In this document: piece after piece, positions 44,344-52,627 of the stretch
Layout of the letters: every line of letters starts with the position of its first letter
Numbering within the stretch: position 1 is the stretch's first letter
Assembly: GCF_015351595.1 (NCBI RefSeq)
Contig: NZ_JADKPT010000001.1
Location: 620,001 to 684,000, forward strand
DNA: 64,000 nt
Direction of reading: 5' to 3'
DNA from: Flavobacterium sp. LC2016-12
Lineage (GTDB): Bacteria; Bacteroidota; Bacteroidia; Flavobacteriales; Flavobacteriaceae
The notes under the pieces: model-generated
What the model was told of the DNA's origin: nothing
What the model saw: the letters and a program-made list of their open reading frames with translations, nothing else
Databases searched by the model: none
Program-made: the position numbers and the translations under genes

Positions 44344-46158
44344 ATGAGAAATAAAACAATAATGCTGGTTGCCCTGTTTTTAGGATTTGCAGCAAATGCA
44401 CAATGGAAGCCACAAGGAGATAAAATCAAGACAAAATGGGCCGCTCAGGTTGATCCGAATAAAGCTTTACCAGAATATCCCCGTCCGATTATGGAGCGCA
44501 GCCAATGGAAAAATCTGAATGGTTTATGGAATTACACTATTCAGGATTTTGGAAAAACGGCACCTTCAAAATATGATGGGCAAATTCTGGTTCCGTTTGC
44601 GGTAGAATCAAGCTTGTCTGGTGTTATGAAACAAGTGGGAGCAGAGAAAGAACTTTGGTACGAAACTAATTTTTCAATTGAATCAAATTGGGAAGGCCAG
44701 AACATTCTTTTGCATTTTGGTGCTGTCGACTGGAAAACAGAAATCTTCATTAACGATATAAAAGTAGGTTCGCATACTGGCGGTTACACTCCGTTTACAT
44801 TCGATATTACGCCTTTTATCAAAAAAGGAAGTGCACAAAAATTGGTGGTAAAAGTTTGGGATCCTTCAAACGATGGCCCACAGCCACGAGGGAAACAAGT
44901 CAAAAACCCGGAAGGAATCTGGTATACACCTGTTACGGGAATTTGGCAAACCGTTTGGATTGAACCGGTAAACCCCAAAAATATCACCAATTTAAGAACA
45001 ACTCCAAATATTGATCAAAACAGTATCAATATCAAAGCAGAAGTTGCCGGAGCAGAAACGGGCGATATTGTCGAAATTGCTGTTTTCGAAGGAGCTAAGG
45101 AAATCGCTAAAGAAAAAGCGGTTGTAGGGGAAAGTTTGGATATTGTTTTGAATAATCCAAAATTATGGTCGCCTGAAAGTCCATTTCTATATCAGACAAA
45201 AATCAGTTTAATCAGTAAAGATAAAGTGGCTGATGAAGTTAAAAGCTATTTTGCTATGCGAAAAATTTCATCAAAAAGAGATGAAAATGGTATTGTTAGA
45301 ATGCAACTGAATAACAAAGATTACTTTCAGTTTGGTCCATTGGATCAAGGCTGGTGGCCTGACGGATTGTATACAGCGCCAACGGATGAAGCTTTGAAAT
45401 ACGACATTATTAAAACAAAGGAATTAGGTTTTAATATGATTCGAAAACACGTAAAAGTAGAGTCGCATCGTTGGTATACACATTGTGATCAATTGGGAAT
45501 TTTGGTTTGGCAAGATATGCCGAGCGGAGATGATCAGCCGATTTGGCAAGACAGAAAGTATTTTGATGGGACTGAATTACAGCGTTCTGCAAAATCAGAA
45601 GAAATCTACAGAAAAGAATGGAGAGAGATTATGGATCACTTATATTCTTATCCGAGTATTGTAGTCTGGGTTCCGTTCAACGAAGCTTGGGGTCAATTTA
45701 AAACGGTCGAAATTACCGAATGGACAAAAAAACACGACCCAAGCCGATTGACGAATTCATCAAGTGGAGGAAATCATTTTCAGACCGGAGATATCTTAGA
45801 TTTACACCACTATCCTGGACCGGAAATGTATTTATATGATGCAAGAAGGGTAACTGTTTTAGGCGAATATGGTGGAATTGGTTTGCCAATTGAAGGCCAT
45901 TTATGGAGAGCCAATGATAATTGGGGATATGTAAAATTCAAAAATGAAAATGAGGTTACTACTGAATATATCAAATATGCTCAAGTCTTAAAAAGCTTTG
46001 TAAAATCAGGATTTTCGGCAGCGGTTTATACACAAACAACCGATGTTGAAGGCGAAGTAAACGGATTTATGACGTATGACAGAAAAGTAGACAAGATGGA
46101 CTTTAAAAAAATAAACAAAATAAATACTGAGGTAATTAACGCCTTAAATAAAAAATAG
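44344..46158 (+). CDS. Glycoside hydrolase family 2 enzyme
   Basis: The 604-residue secreted enzyme has a signal peptide (to ANAQ), a GH2 sugar-binding jelly roll (YPRPIMERSQWKNLNGLWNY, VPFAVESSLSGV, YTPFTFDITPFI), an immunoglobulin-like domain and a TIM barrel. The acid/base Glu is in WVPFNEAWGQF and the nucleophile Glu in VTVLGEYGGIG. It is shorter than LacZ and lacks the C-terminal domains, as in the compact Bacteroidota GH2 group in PULs. Beta-galactosidase, beta-glucuronidase or arabinofuranosidase activity are all possible in this family. Confidence 0.9.
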   Translation: MRNKTIMLVALFLGFAANAQWKPQGDKIKTKWAAQVDPNKALPEYPRPIMERSQWKNLNGLWNYTIQDFGKTAPSKYDGQILVPFAVESSLSGVMKQVGAEKELWYETNFSIESNWEGQNILLHFGAVDWKTEIFINDIKVGSHTGGYTPFTFDITPFIKKGSAQKLVVKVWDPSNDGPQPRGKQVKNPEGIWYTPVTGIWQTVWIEPVNPKNITNLRTTPNIDQNSINIKAEVAGAETGDIVEIAVFEGAKEIAKEKAVVGESLDIVLNNPKLWSPESPFLYQTKISLISKDKVADEVKSYFAMRKISSKRDENGIVRMQLNNKDYFQFGPLDQGWWPDGLYTAPTDEALKYDIIKTKELGFNMIRKHVKVESHRWYTHCDQLGILVWQDMPSGDDQPIWQDRKYFDGTELQRSAKSEEIYRKEWREIMDHLYSYPSIVVWVPFNEAWGQFKTVEITEWTKKHDPSRLTNSSSGGNHFQTGDILDLHHYPGPEMYLYDARRVTVLGEYGGIGLPIEGHLWRANDNWGYVKFKNENEVTTEYIKYAQVLKSFVKSGFSAAVYTQTTDVEGEVNGFMTYDRKVDKMDFKKINKINTEVINALNKK

Positions 46159-46164
46159 GATTTT

Positions 46165-46347
46165 TTTAAACACATAGATACATAGGATTTAGTGTTGAAA
46201 AAAAGAAGGTAGAAGAAACTAGTTTCCACACATAGCATTAGTCAAAGTTTTAAACTGTAACAAAGCTTCCCGTTAAGCTATGTTTTTTTAAACAAGTGAA
46301 AACGCCTTTTTCAGACAAAGAAAAACTATGTCCCTATGTGTTTAAAA
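46165..46347. repeat. 183-base nested inverted repeat (ttttaaacacatag ends)
   Basis: The spacer between the GH2 and GH43 genes starts tttaaacacatagatacatag and ends ctatgtccctatgtgtttaaa, near-perfect inverted ends of about 21 bases. Inside are a second inverted pair, cacatagc (46230 region) and gctatgt (46276 region). It contains no reading frame and resembles the 11708-11890 element in size and plan but not in sequence. Confidence 0.75.
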
Positions 46348-46372
46348 CAGGCCAAAAAATAAAAAAATAAAA

Positions 46373-47401
46373 ATGAAAAAGCACTTAATTCTCTTTTTGC
46401 TAATGGTTGTTTCTGCTGGATATTCACAGCAAAAAACATTCTCGAATCCGCTTTTGCCTTCGGGGGCAGACCCTTACAGTACATACTACAAAGGCTATTA
46501 TTACTATACCAATACACTGGGAAACAGATTGGTTTTATGGAAGACCAAAGATTTGTCTGATTTAAAGAATGCCGAAAGTAAAACAATTTGGGAAGCTCCA
46601 AAAGGAACGGATTATTCGGCAGAAATATGGGCTCCTGAATTTCATATAATTAACGGAAAGTGGTACGCTTATTTCGCCGCAGATAATGGCGATAACAATA
46701 ATCATCGTATGTATGTTTTGGAAAATAAAGCATCAGATCCGTTTAAAGGAAAATGGGAATTTAAAGGAAAAATTGCTGCAAAAACGGATAAATGGGCCAT
46801 TGATGGAAATGTATTTGAGTACAAAAAACAGCTGTATATGATTTGGGCAGGCTGGGAAGGCGACACAAACGGGCAGCAGAATATTTACATCGCCAAAATG
46901 AAAAATCCGCTTGAAATTGAAGGGGATCGTGTTTTAATTTCCTCCCCAACACATGGGTGGGAAACGCACGGAGCACTGAATGATCCTGTTAATCCGCCTC
47001 AGGTAAATGTTAATGAAGGCCCCCAGTTTTTGCAAAATGGCGATAAAATTTTCATAGTGTTTTCGGCCAGTGGTTGTTGGACAGATTTTTATGCTTTAGG
47101 ATTATTAAGCTTCAATGGCGGTGACAATTTATTAGACACAACTGCCTGGAAAAAAGCCGATGAGCCAATTTTCAAGCAATCGGATAAAAACAAAGTCTAC
47201 GCACCGGGGCATAATTCTTTTTTTAAATCTCCGGACGGAAAAGAAGACTGGATTTTGTATCACGCCAATTCAAATCCGGGCGAAGGATGTGGTAACAAGA
47301 GATCACCAAGAATGCAAAAAATCAGCTGGGATGCAAACGGATTTCCGGTTTTGGGAGAACCAGTAAGTGAGGAAACGCAATTGGCTATTCCATCAAAATA
47401 A
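46373..47401 (+). CDS. GH43 enzyme, exo-alpha-1,5-L-arabinofuranosidase-like (GH43_26 type)
   Basis: The 342-residue secreted enzyme (signal peptide to GYSQ) is a single GH43 propeller. Catalytic residues can be placed: base Asp in PSGADPYSTYYKGYYY, pKa-tuning Asp in WAIDGNVFEY and acid Glu in NVNEGPQFLQNG. Phrases such as YYYTNTLGNRLVLWKTKDLS, IWAPEFHIINGKWYAYFAAD and TDFYALGLL resemble exo-1,5-arabinofuranosidases of subfamily 26. It would release arabinose from arabinan side chains or oligosaccharides in the periplasm. It is the best substrate clue in the locus. The epimerase gene follows 21 bases on. Confidence 0.88.
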   Translation: MKKHLILFLLMVVSAGYSQQKTFSNPLLPSGADPYSTYYKGYYYYTNTLGNRLVLWKTKDLSDLKNAESKTIWEAPKGTDYSAEIWAPEFHIINGKWYAYFAADNGDNNNHRMYVLENKASDPFKGKWEFKGKIAAKTDKWAIDGNVFEYKKQLYMIWAGWEGDTNGQQNIYIAKMKNPLEIEGDRVLISSPTHGWETHGALNDPVNPPQVNVNEGPQFLQNGDKIFIVFSASGCWTDFYALGLLSFNGGDNLLDTTAWKKADEPIFKQSDKNKVYAPGHNSFFKSPDGKEDWILYHANSNPGEGCGNKRSPRMQKISWDANGFPVLGEPVSEETQLAIPSK

Positions 47402-47422
47402 AAACATTTTAAAATCATCAAA

Positions 47423-48598
47423 ATGAAAAATATTCAAATAGCAGCAGTCGTTTTGCTGGCTCTTTTTCAATTTAATTGTAAAGACAATAAAAAGGATGTT
47501 CCATCTTCTGAAACAACTTCTGAAATAAAAACAGATTCGCTTAAAGCCGTTTTAGAAACTAAAAATTTTGATACTATAATTGATGGTAAAAAAGTCAATT
47601 TATATTGGATCGAAAATAAAGGAATAAAAGCTGCTTTTACCAATTATGGAGGAAGGTTAATTGGACTTTGGGTTGCTGATAAAAATGGTAAACAAACCGA
47701 TGTTGTAGTGGGAATGAGCAGCGCAAAAGGCTTTAAAACTTCAACGGAACCTTACTTTGGAGCAACCATCGGCCGTGTTGGAAACCGCATTGCTAAAGGA
47801 CAATTTACTTTAGAAGGAAAACAATATCAGATACCTTTAAATAACGGAAAAAATGCATTGCACGGCGGTGTAAAAGGTTTTCAGGATGTGGTTTGGGATG
47901 TCAATAAAACGAATGAAAACACTTTAGTTTTTAGTTATGTTTCTCAAGATGGAGAACAAGGTTTTCCTGGGAATTTAACAGTAAAAGTAACGTACACGCT
48001 TGAAGCAGATCAAACCATCAAAATGGAGTATGAAGCTACGACTGATAAAACTACTTTGGTGAATTTAACCAATCATGCCTTTTTTAATTTGAATGGAGAA
48101 GGAAGCGGTTCCATTTTGAATCACGAACTTCAGATTTACGCGAATGAATTTACGCCTGTCTATGAGGGATTAATCCCGTCAGGCGAATTAAAATCGGTTA
48201 AAAATACGGCTTTCGATTTTACTTCAAAACATACTATTGGCGAAAGAATTGAAACGAAGGATGAACAGTTGAAATTTGGAAAAGGCTATGATCATAATTA
48301 TGTTTTAAACGGAACTAAGAAAAACGGACTGAATCATGCGGCAACAATTTCTGGAGATAAATCAGGGATTACGTTGGATATTTATACCGAAGAACCGGGT
48401 TTACAGTTTTACAGCGGAAATTTCATGCAGTCTAAAAACACTTTTAAGTCGGGAGCCAAAGATGATTTTAGAACGGCTTTTGCCTTAGAGACCCAACATT
48501 TTCCAGATGCTCCAAATCAGCCAAAATTTGCGCCAATTGTTTTGAAACCGGGACAAAAATACCATACGGTTTCGTTGTATCAGTTTTCTGTGAAATAA
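47423..48598 (+). CDS. galM: Aldose 1-epimerase (galactose mutarotase), lipoprotein
   Basis: The 391-residue protein has a lipobox-like QFNC near residue 19, unusual for cytoplasmic GalM but common in PULs, then the mutarotase domain: AAFTNYGGRLIGLWVADKNG, PYFGATIGRVGNRIAKGQF, KNALHGGVKGF, catalytic His in LTNHAFFNLNGEG and Glu in FALETQHFPDAPNQ. It interconverts alpha and beta anomers of sugars such as galactose or arabinose after enzyme release. Anchored in the outer or inner membrane facing the periplasm, it would speed uptake of the right anomer. Confidence 0.92.
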   Translation: MKNIQIAAVVLLALFQFNCKDNKKDVPSSETTSEIKTDSLKAVLETKNFDTIIDGKKVNLYWIENKGIKAAFTNYGGRLIGLWVADKNGKQTDVVVGMSSAKGFKTSTEPYFGATIGRVGNRIAKGQFTLEGKQYQIPLNNGKNALHGGVKGFQDVVWDVNKTNENTLVFSYVSQDGEQGFPGNLTVKVTYTLEADQTIKMEYEATTDKTTLVNLTNHAFFNLNGEGSGSILNHELQIYANEFTPVYEGLIPSGELKSVKNTAFDFTSKHTIGERIETKDEQLKFGKGYDHNYVLNGTKKNGLNHAATISGDKSGITLDIYTEEPGLQFYSGNFMQSKNTFKSGAKDDFRTAFALETQHFPDAPNQPKFAPIVLKPGQKYHTVSLYQFSVK

Positions 48599-48602
48599 TT
48601 TT

Positions 48603-48654
48603 AATTAGAAAATGAGATAATTAGAAAATGAGATAATTAGATAATTAGAAAAAT
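48603..48654. repeat. Direct repeats of aattagaaaatgagat words
   Basis: Three to four imperfect copies of aattagaaaatgagata stand head to tail just after the epimerase stop. The same word family is at 30871-30987, at the other end of the PUL. Confidence 0.75.
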
Positions 48655-48726
48655 GTGAGATGCGCGGTGCGATTGTCATCCTGAACAAAGGATCGAAAAG
48701 AAATTCGACAAAGATTAAATGCGCAG

Positions 48727-48759
48727 ACCTTTGTCAAAGTTCAAAACTTTGACAAAGGT
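48727..48759. terminator. Perfect hairpin acctttgtcaaagtt
   Basis: A perfect 15-base stem with a caa loop lies between the epimerase and the last GH43 gene. The bases before it (gtcatcctgaacaaaggatc) look like another dispersed word. No clean T-run follows, so it may be an RNA-stability hairpin or repeat rather than a true terminator. Confidence 0.6.
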
Positions 48760-48797
48760 TCTTAAAAGTCTCATTAACACATCTAAAAAATATAAAA

Positions 48798-49775
48798 ATG
48801 AAAAAAATATTAACCCTAGTAAGTTCGCTATGCATTTTCGTGTGTTGTTCTCAGGAAAATAATCCTCCAAAAACAACAGAGCCTGAGCAAAAGAATATTC
48901 TTTTAGCAGATCCGACTATATTTTATGATAACGGAACCTATTATTTATACGGAACTACCGGAGGAGAAACGCCATTAAACGGACAAGGATTTATGGTTTA
49001 TAAATCATCCGATTTACAAAAATGGAAAGGGCCGGCAGGCTCTCAAAATGGATTGGCTTTAAAGAAGGGCGATGCTTTTGGTGACAAAGGTTTTTGGGCA
49101 CCACAGATTTTAAAGTATAACAATAAGTTTTACATGATTTATACGGCTAATGAAAATATTGCGATTGCAAGCAGTAATAGTCCGTTGGGGCCATTTAAAA
49201 ATGAATCTCAAAAGCCAATTATTGAAACAGGAAATCAAATTGATCCGTTTATTTTTATTGATGAAGATGGAAAGAAATATTTGTATCACGTAAGATTGAC
49301 AAAAGGAAACCGAATTTTTGTAGCCGAAATAAATGATGATCTTCAAAGCATTAAACCAGGAACTTTAACCGAATGTATCTCAGGAACCTTACCTTGGGAA
49401 AACACTCAAAATACAGACTGGCCCGTTACAGAAGGACCAACGGTTTTAAAACACGATGGTTTGTACTATTTGATTTATTCTGCAAATGATTTCAGAAATC
49501 CTGATTATGCTGTTGGTTATGCCACAAGTAAAAGTCCACTTGGTCCTTGGGAAAAGTCGGTTGACAGTCCAATAATCAGTAGAAAAAATGTAAAACAGAA
49601 TGGCATCGGCCATGGTGATGTTTTTTGGGGTAAAAACAATAAAATGCATTATGTTTTGCATACCCATTTTAATGAAAGTACTGTTGCGCCAAGAAAAACT
49701 GGGATAATTTCTATTGATTTTGATGGAAAAACTTTAAAAGCTGATTCTGGTAGTTTTATTTTTTTGAAAAACTAA
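48798..49775 (+). CDS. GH43 glycoside hydrolase, lipoprotein
   Basis: The 325-residue protein has a lipoprotein leader (lipobox FVCC near 16) and a single five-bladed GH43 propeller. Catalytic residues: base Asp in LLADPTIFYDNGTYYLYGTT, Asp in NQIDPFIFIDEDG and Glu in WPVTEGPTVLKHDG, with the expected spacing. It ends without an extra carbohydrate-binding domain. Endo-arabinanase, arabinofuranosidase or xylosidase activity is possible. It is the last gene of the locus, followed by a strong terminator. Confidence 0.9.
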   Translation: MKKILTLVSSLCIFVCCSQENNPPKTTEPEQKNILLADPTIFYDNGTYYLYGTTGGETPLNGQGFMVYKSSDLQKWKGPAGSQNGLALKKGDAFGDKGFWAPQILKYNNKFYMIYTANENIAIASSNSPLGPFKNESQKPIIETGNQIDPFIFIDEDGKKYLYHVRLTKGNRIFVAEINDDLQSIKPGTLTECISGTLPWENTQNTDWPVTEGPTVLKHDGLYYLIYSANDFRNPDYAVGYATSKSPLGPWEKSVDSPIISRKNVKQNGIGHGDVFWGKNNKMHYVLHTHFNESTVAPRKTGIISIDFDGKTLKADSGSFIFLKN

Positions 49776-49854
49776 ATGTAAAATTCGGTTATGTTAATTT
49801 AACTTAAATTATCAGGGTTGCACTATTATGATTATTTAGAATATTAAATATTTA

Positions 49855-49888
49855 ACAAAGGCCTGTTTCGAAAGAAACAGGCCTTTGT
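49855..49888 (+). terminator. Strong rho-independent terminator closing the PUL
   Basis: A perfect 15-base GC-containing stem (acaaaggcctgtttc and its complement) with a gaaa tetraloop is followed by cgttgttttt. It lies 80 bases past the last GH43 stop. Confidence 0.92.
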
Positions 49889-49937
49889 CGTTGTTTTTCA
49901 GTTGTTTGTAACACTAGGTGATAAAAAAAGACTTGTT

Positions 49938-49952
49938 CTTATTTAGAATAAG
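49938..49952. promoter_or_regulatory. Dyad cttatttagaataag, possible Fur-type operator
   Basis: A 6-3-6 inverted repeat (cttatt-tag-aataag) ends 9 bases before the -33 element of the siderophore-type receptor gene. AT-rich dyads of this kind fit Fur-family sites, but a match to a proven site in this genus could not be checked. Confidence 0.35.
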
Positions 49953-49961
49953 TAAAAATAA

Positions 49962-49993
49962 TTTGGAAAACAAGATATTAGGAATTACTTTTG
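49962..49993 (+). promoter_or_regulatory. Bacteroidota-type promoter of the TonB-dependent receptor gene
   Basis: TTTG (49962-49965) and TACTTTTG (49986-49993) match the -33 and -7 consensus elements exactly, 20 bases apart. The expected start is near 50000, giving a leader of about 20 bases. Confidence 0.72.
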
Positions 49994-50019
49994 CCAACGA
50001 AATTTAACAACTTATTACA

Positions 50020-52467
50020 ATGAATATAAAAACCATTAAAAAAGTTTTCTTCTATATGTTGCTATTAACCTCATTAAATATGGTTAGTCAGGAGCTGGGG
50101 AAAGTGACTGGAAAAGTTTCCTTAAGTGGAAACGTCCCTGCAGAAAATATTGCAGTTGCTCTTAAAGGAACTAAATATACTGCCGTTACCAATTCGAACG
50201 GACAATATGAAATTAAGAATGTAAAACCAGGCAGTTACGTAATTAGCATTCGTGCTGTCGGAATTCAGCCAGTTGAAGACAATATTGTAGTGAAATCGAA
50301 ACAAACTACAAATAAAAGCTTCTCACTTTCTGAAAGCCAGGAAGATCTCGATGAAGTTGTTATTACAAAAAATAAATACAAGCAAGACAAACCTTCTTTG
50401 TCATTGCGTCTTCAAACTCCCGTTTTAGAGATTCCTCAAAACATACAAATTATTAGTGGTCAGACTTTAAAAGACCAACAAATTACGAGTATGAGTGATG
50501 GTGTTATTCGTAATGTGAGTGGTGCTGTACGTTTAGAGCACTGGGGTGATTTGTATACTAATATTACAATGCGTGGTTCTCAAATTCAGGCTTTCCGTAA
50601 CGGATTTAATGTAGTTTCTTCTTTCTGGGGACCCTTAACGGAAGACATGAGTTTTGTAGACCATATTGAATTTGTAAAAGGACCGGCAGGATTCATGCTT
50701 TCAAGCGGAGATCCAAGCGGACTTTATAATGTGGTGACGAAAAAACCAACCGGAATTACAAAAGGGGAAGTTTCTGTACTTGGTGGAAGTTATGACTTTT
50801 ACAGGGTTAGTATTGATCTTGACGGTAAATTGGATAAAAAAGGAAAATTACTATACAGATTCAATGGAGCAGCACAAAATAAAGGTTCTCACCGTGATTA
50901 TGAGCATAATAACCGTTATGTAATCGCACCGGTAATTTCATATCAATTTGATGATAAAACAAAAATTACAGCTGAATATAATTTTCAGTATGCAAATATG
51001 ACTGAGGTAGGTTCTTATTATGTATTTGGACCTGAATCAGGTGGATACGGAACATTACCTGTCGGATTTACAATGACACAACCAGGTTTGCCAGATACGA
51101 ACATACAAGATCATAGTGGCTATTTAATGTTCGAGCATAAGTTTGATGACAATTGGAAATTAACTGCTCAAACTTCTTATTTTAAATACATTCAACAAGG
51201 ATATAGTTCTTGGCCAGGTGTTGTTGGTCCAGGTCCTGTAGATAGAGATTTTGATGGTGTGCCGGAAGGAACGCTTGCAGCTGGTGAAATTATAAGAAAT
51301 GTAGGTATCTGGGATGCAGAAAGTAATATGTATTTAGGACAAGTTTTTGTAAACGGAAAATTCAATACTGGAGCGGTTAGCCACAAAATTTTGGGTGGTG
51401 TCGATTTAGGAAGCAAGGATTATGCAGCAGATTGGGGACAATCACACGATCTTGATACTGTTGATAGCCCATTCAATGTTAACAGCCCAAATTATGGTCC
51501 ACCGTCTAATGGTTTCCCTGCTTTTGATCATACAACGCCACTTTCAATCAGAGCTAAAAATGCCGGAGGCTTGATGAGTTCAGAATATGCTGCAGGATAT
51601 ATTCAGGATGAACTTGGTTTCTTCCAAAATAAATTAAGATTAACACTTGCAGCAAGATATACATGGATTAGTCAGGCAAGCTGGGGTGGAGCTCCAATAG
51701 CAGACAACCATATTACGCCACGTGTTGGAATTAGTTATTCTGTAACTGAAAGTTTGGCAGTTTACGGATTATACGACCAGGCTTTTACACCTCAATCAGG
51801 AATTATTAAAAGCGGAGAAAGTGTAAAACCATTAACAGGTAACAATGTTGAAATTGGTATCAAAAAAGACTGGTTCGACGGTTCATGGAGCACTACTTTA
51901 GCGGCATATAGTATCTTAAAGAAAAACGAACTTACTTCAGATCCTGCTAATACACCAGGTGAACAATACAGTGTAGTTTTAGGAGAGAAAAGAGCACAGG
52001 GAATTGAGTTTGATTTAAGAGGAAAATTATTCGACGGACTTAATTTAATTGCGAATTATGCTTTTACAGAGTCTATCGTAAATAAAGTGGATCCGGCAGT
52101 TTCTGCAGCAACAGGAATTATGGTTGGAGATATTGTACCGGGTTATGCAAAACATGTAGCAAATGCATGGTTAAATTACACGGTTCAAAGTGGTAAAATT
52201 AAAGGATTTGGAGTGTCTCTTGGAGGAACTTTCCAAGACGGACGTCAAACAGATACATGGAGTGAAGGACTTCAAAAATTACCATCTTACTTTAAATTAG
52301 ACGGAGGTTTATCTTACGAAACAGGAAAAGTAAAAGTTACAGCGAATGTTTTCAATATTTTGGATAAATACCTTTACAGTGGTTCTTATTATGAGTGGCT
52401 TTCTGCTTATTACTGGCAGACGGAAGCACCAAGAAACTTTAGAGTTGGGGTAACTTATAAATTCTAA
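50020..52467 (+). CDS. TonB-dependent siderophore-type receptor with carboxypeptidase-like N-terminal domain
   Basis: The 815-residue receptor has a signal peptide (to NMVSQ), a carboxypeptidase-regulatory-like domain at about 28-110 (VTGKVSLSGNVPAENIAVAL), DEVVITKNKYKQ, a plug (LEIPQNIQIISGQTLKDQQI, NITMRGSQIQAFRNGFNV, IEFVKGPAGFMLSSGDPSGL) and a barrel ending FRVGVTYKF. The plug phrases put it with FhuA/FpvA-like receptors rather than SusC. It probably imports a ferric siderophore. It stands alone between two strong terminators with its own promoter; a dyad just upstream may give iron control. Confidence 0.93.
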   Translation: MNIKTIKKVFFYMLLLTSLNMVSQELGKVTGKVSLSGNVPAENIAVALKGTKYTAVTNSNGQYEIKNVKPGSYVISIRAVGIQPVEDNIVVKSKQTTNKSFSLSESQEDLDEVVITKNKYKQDKPSLSLRLQTPVLEIPQNIQIISGQTLKDQQITSMSDGVIRNVSGAVRLEHWGDLYTNITMRGSQIQAFRNGFNVVSSFWGPLTEDMSFVDHIEFVKGPAGFMLSSGDPSGLYNVVTKKPTGITKGEVSVLGGSYDFYRVSIDLDGKLDKKGKLLYRFNGAAQNKGSHRDYEHNNRYVIAPVISYQFDDKTKITAEYNFQYANMTEVGSYYVFGPESGGYGTLPVGFTMTQPGLPDTNIQDHSGYLMFEHKFDDNWKLTAQTSYFKYIQQGYSSWPGVVGPGPVDRDFDGVPEGTLAAGEIIRNVGIWDAESNMYLGQVFVNGKFNTGAVSHKILGGVDLGSKDYAADWGQSHDLDTVDSPFNVNSPNYGPPSNGFPAFDHTTPLSIRAKNAGGLMSSEYAAGYIQDELGFFQNKLRLTLAARYTWISQASWGGAPIADNHITPRVGISYSVTESLAVYGLYDQAFTPQSGIIKSGESVKPLTGNNVEIGIKKDWFDGSWSTTLAAYSILKKNELTSDPANTPGEQYSVVLGEKRAQGIEFDLRGKLFDGLNLIANYAFTESIVNKVDPAVSAATGIMVGDIVPGYAKHVANAWLNYTVQSGKIKGFGVSLGGTFQDGRQTDTWSEGLQKLPSYFKLDGGLSYETGKVKVTANVFNILDKYLYSGSYYEWLSAYYWQTEAPRNFRVGVTYKF

Positions 52468-52482
52468 TTTTTAGAAAAAAAG

Positions 52483-52530
52483 ATTAAATAAAAAAATATC
52501 CGCCAATTGGCGGATATTTTTTTATTTAAT
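52483..52530. terminator. 48-bp perfect palindrome, bidirectional terminator
   Basis: Bases 52483-52530 equal their own reverse complement. The core atatccgccaattggcggat has A-runs on one side and T-runs on the other, so it terminates transcripts from both directions: the receptor gene and the convergent oxidoreductase gene. Confidence 0.92.
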
Positions 52531-52627
52531 AGGTTCAAAGGGGCAGAGTGACAAAGGTTCAAAGGGTTTAGAGTCTTGTTTTTAGTTTCTAAAATCCTTT
52601 TAATCAGTGCAATCTGTGCCAAAAAAA
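52531..52627. repeat. Intergenic repeat words (ggttcaaagg; gtgccaaaaaaa)
   Basis: Two ggttcaaagg copies (52532 and 52556) and the word aatctgtgccaaaaaaa at the end recall the gccaca-family words at 1507 and 41151. It fills the space between the terminator and the oxidoreductase stop. Confidence 0.5.

Larger units (their letters stand above)
30991..49775. other. Polysaccharide utilisation locus (PUL)
   Basis: A hybrid two-component regulator on the minus strand is followed divergently by susC, susD, GH5, GH43-like, sialidase-fold/CBM9, GH2, GH43, aldose epimerase and GH43 genes, all on the plus strand with short gaps. There is no SusE/F-like gene and no inner-membrane sugar transporter. The exo-arabinofuranosidase-like GH43, the GH93-like enzyme and two further GH43-type enzymes point to an arabinose-bearing plant glycan (arabinan or arabinogalactan); this is inference. 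Strong terminators flank and subdivide the locus. Confidence 0.88.
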
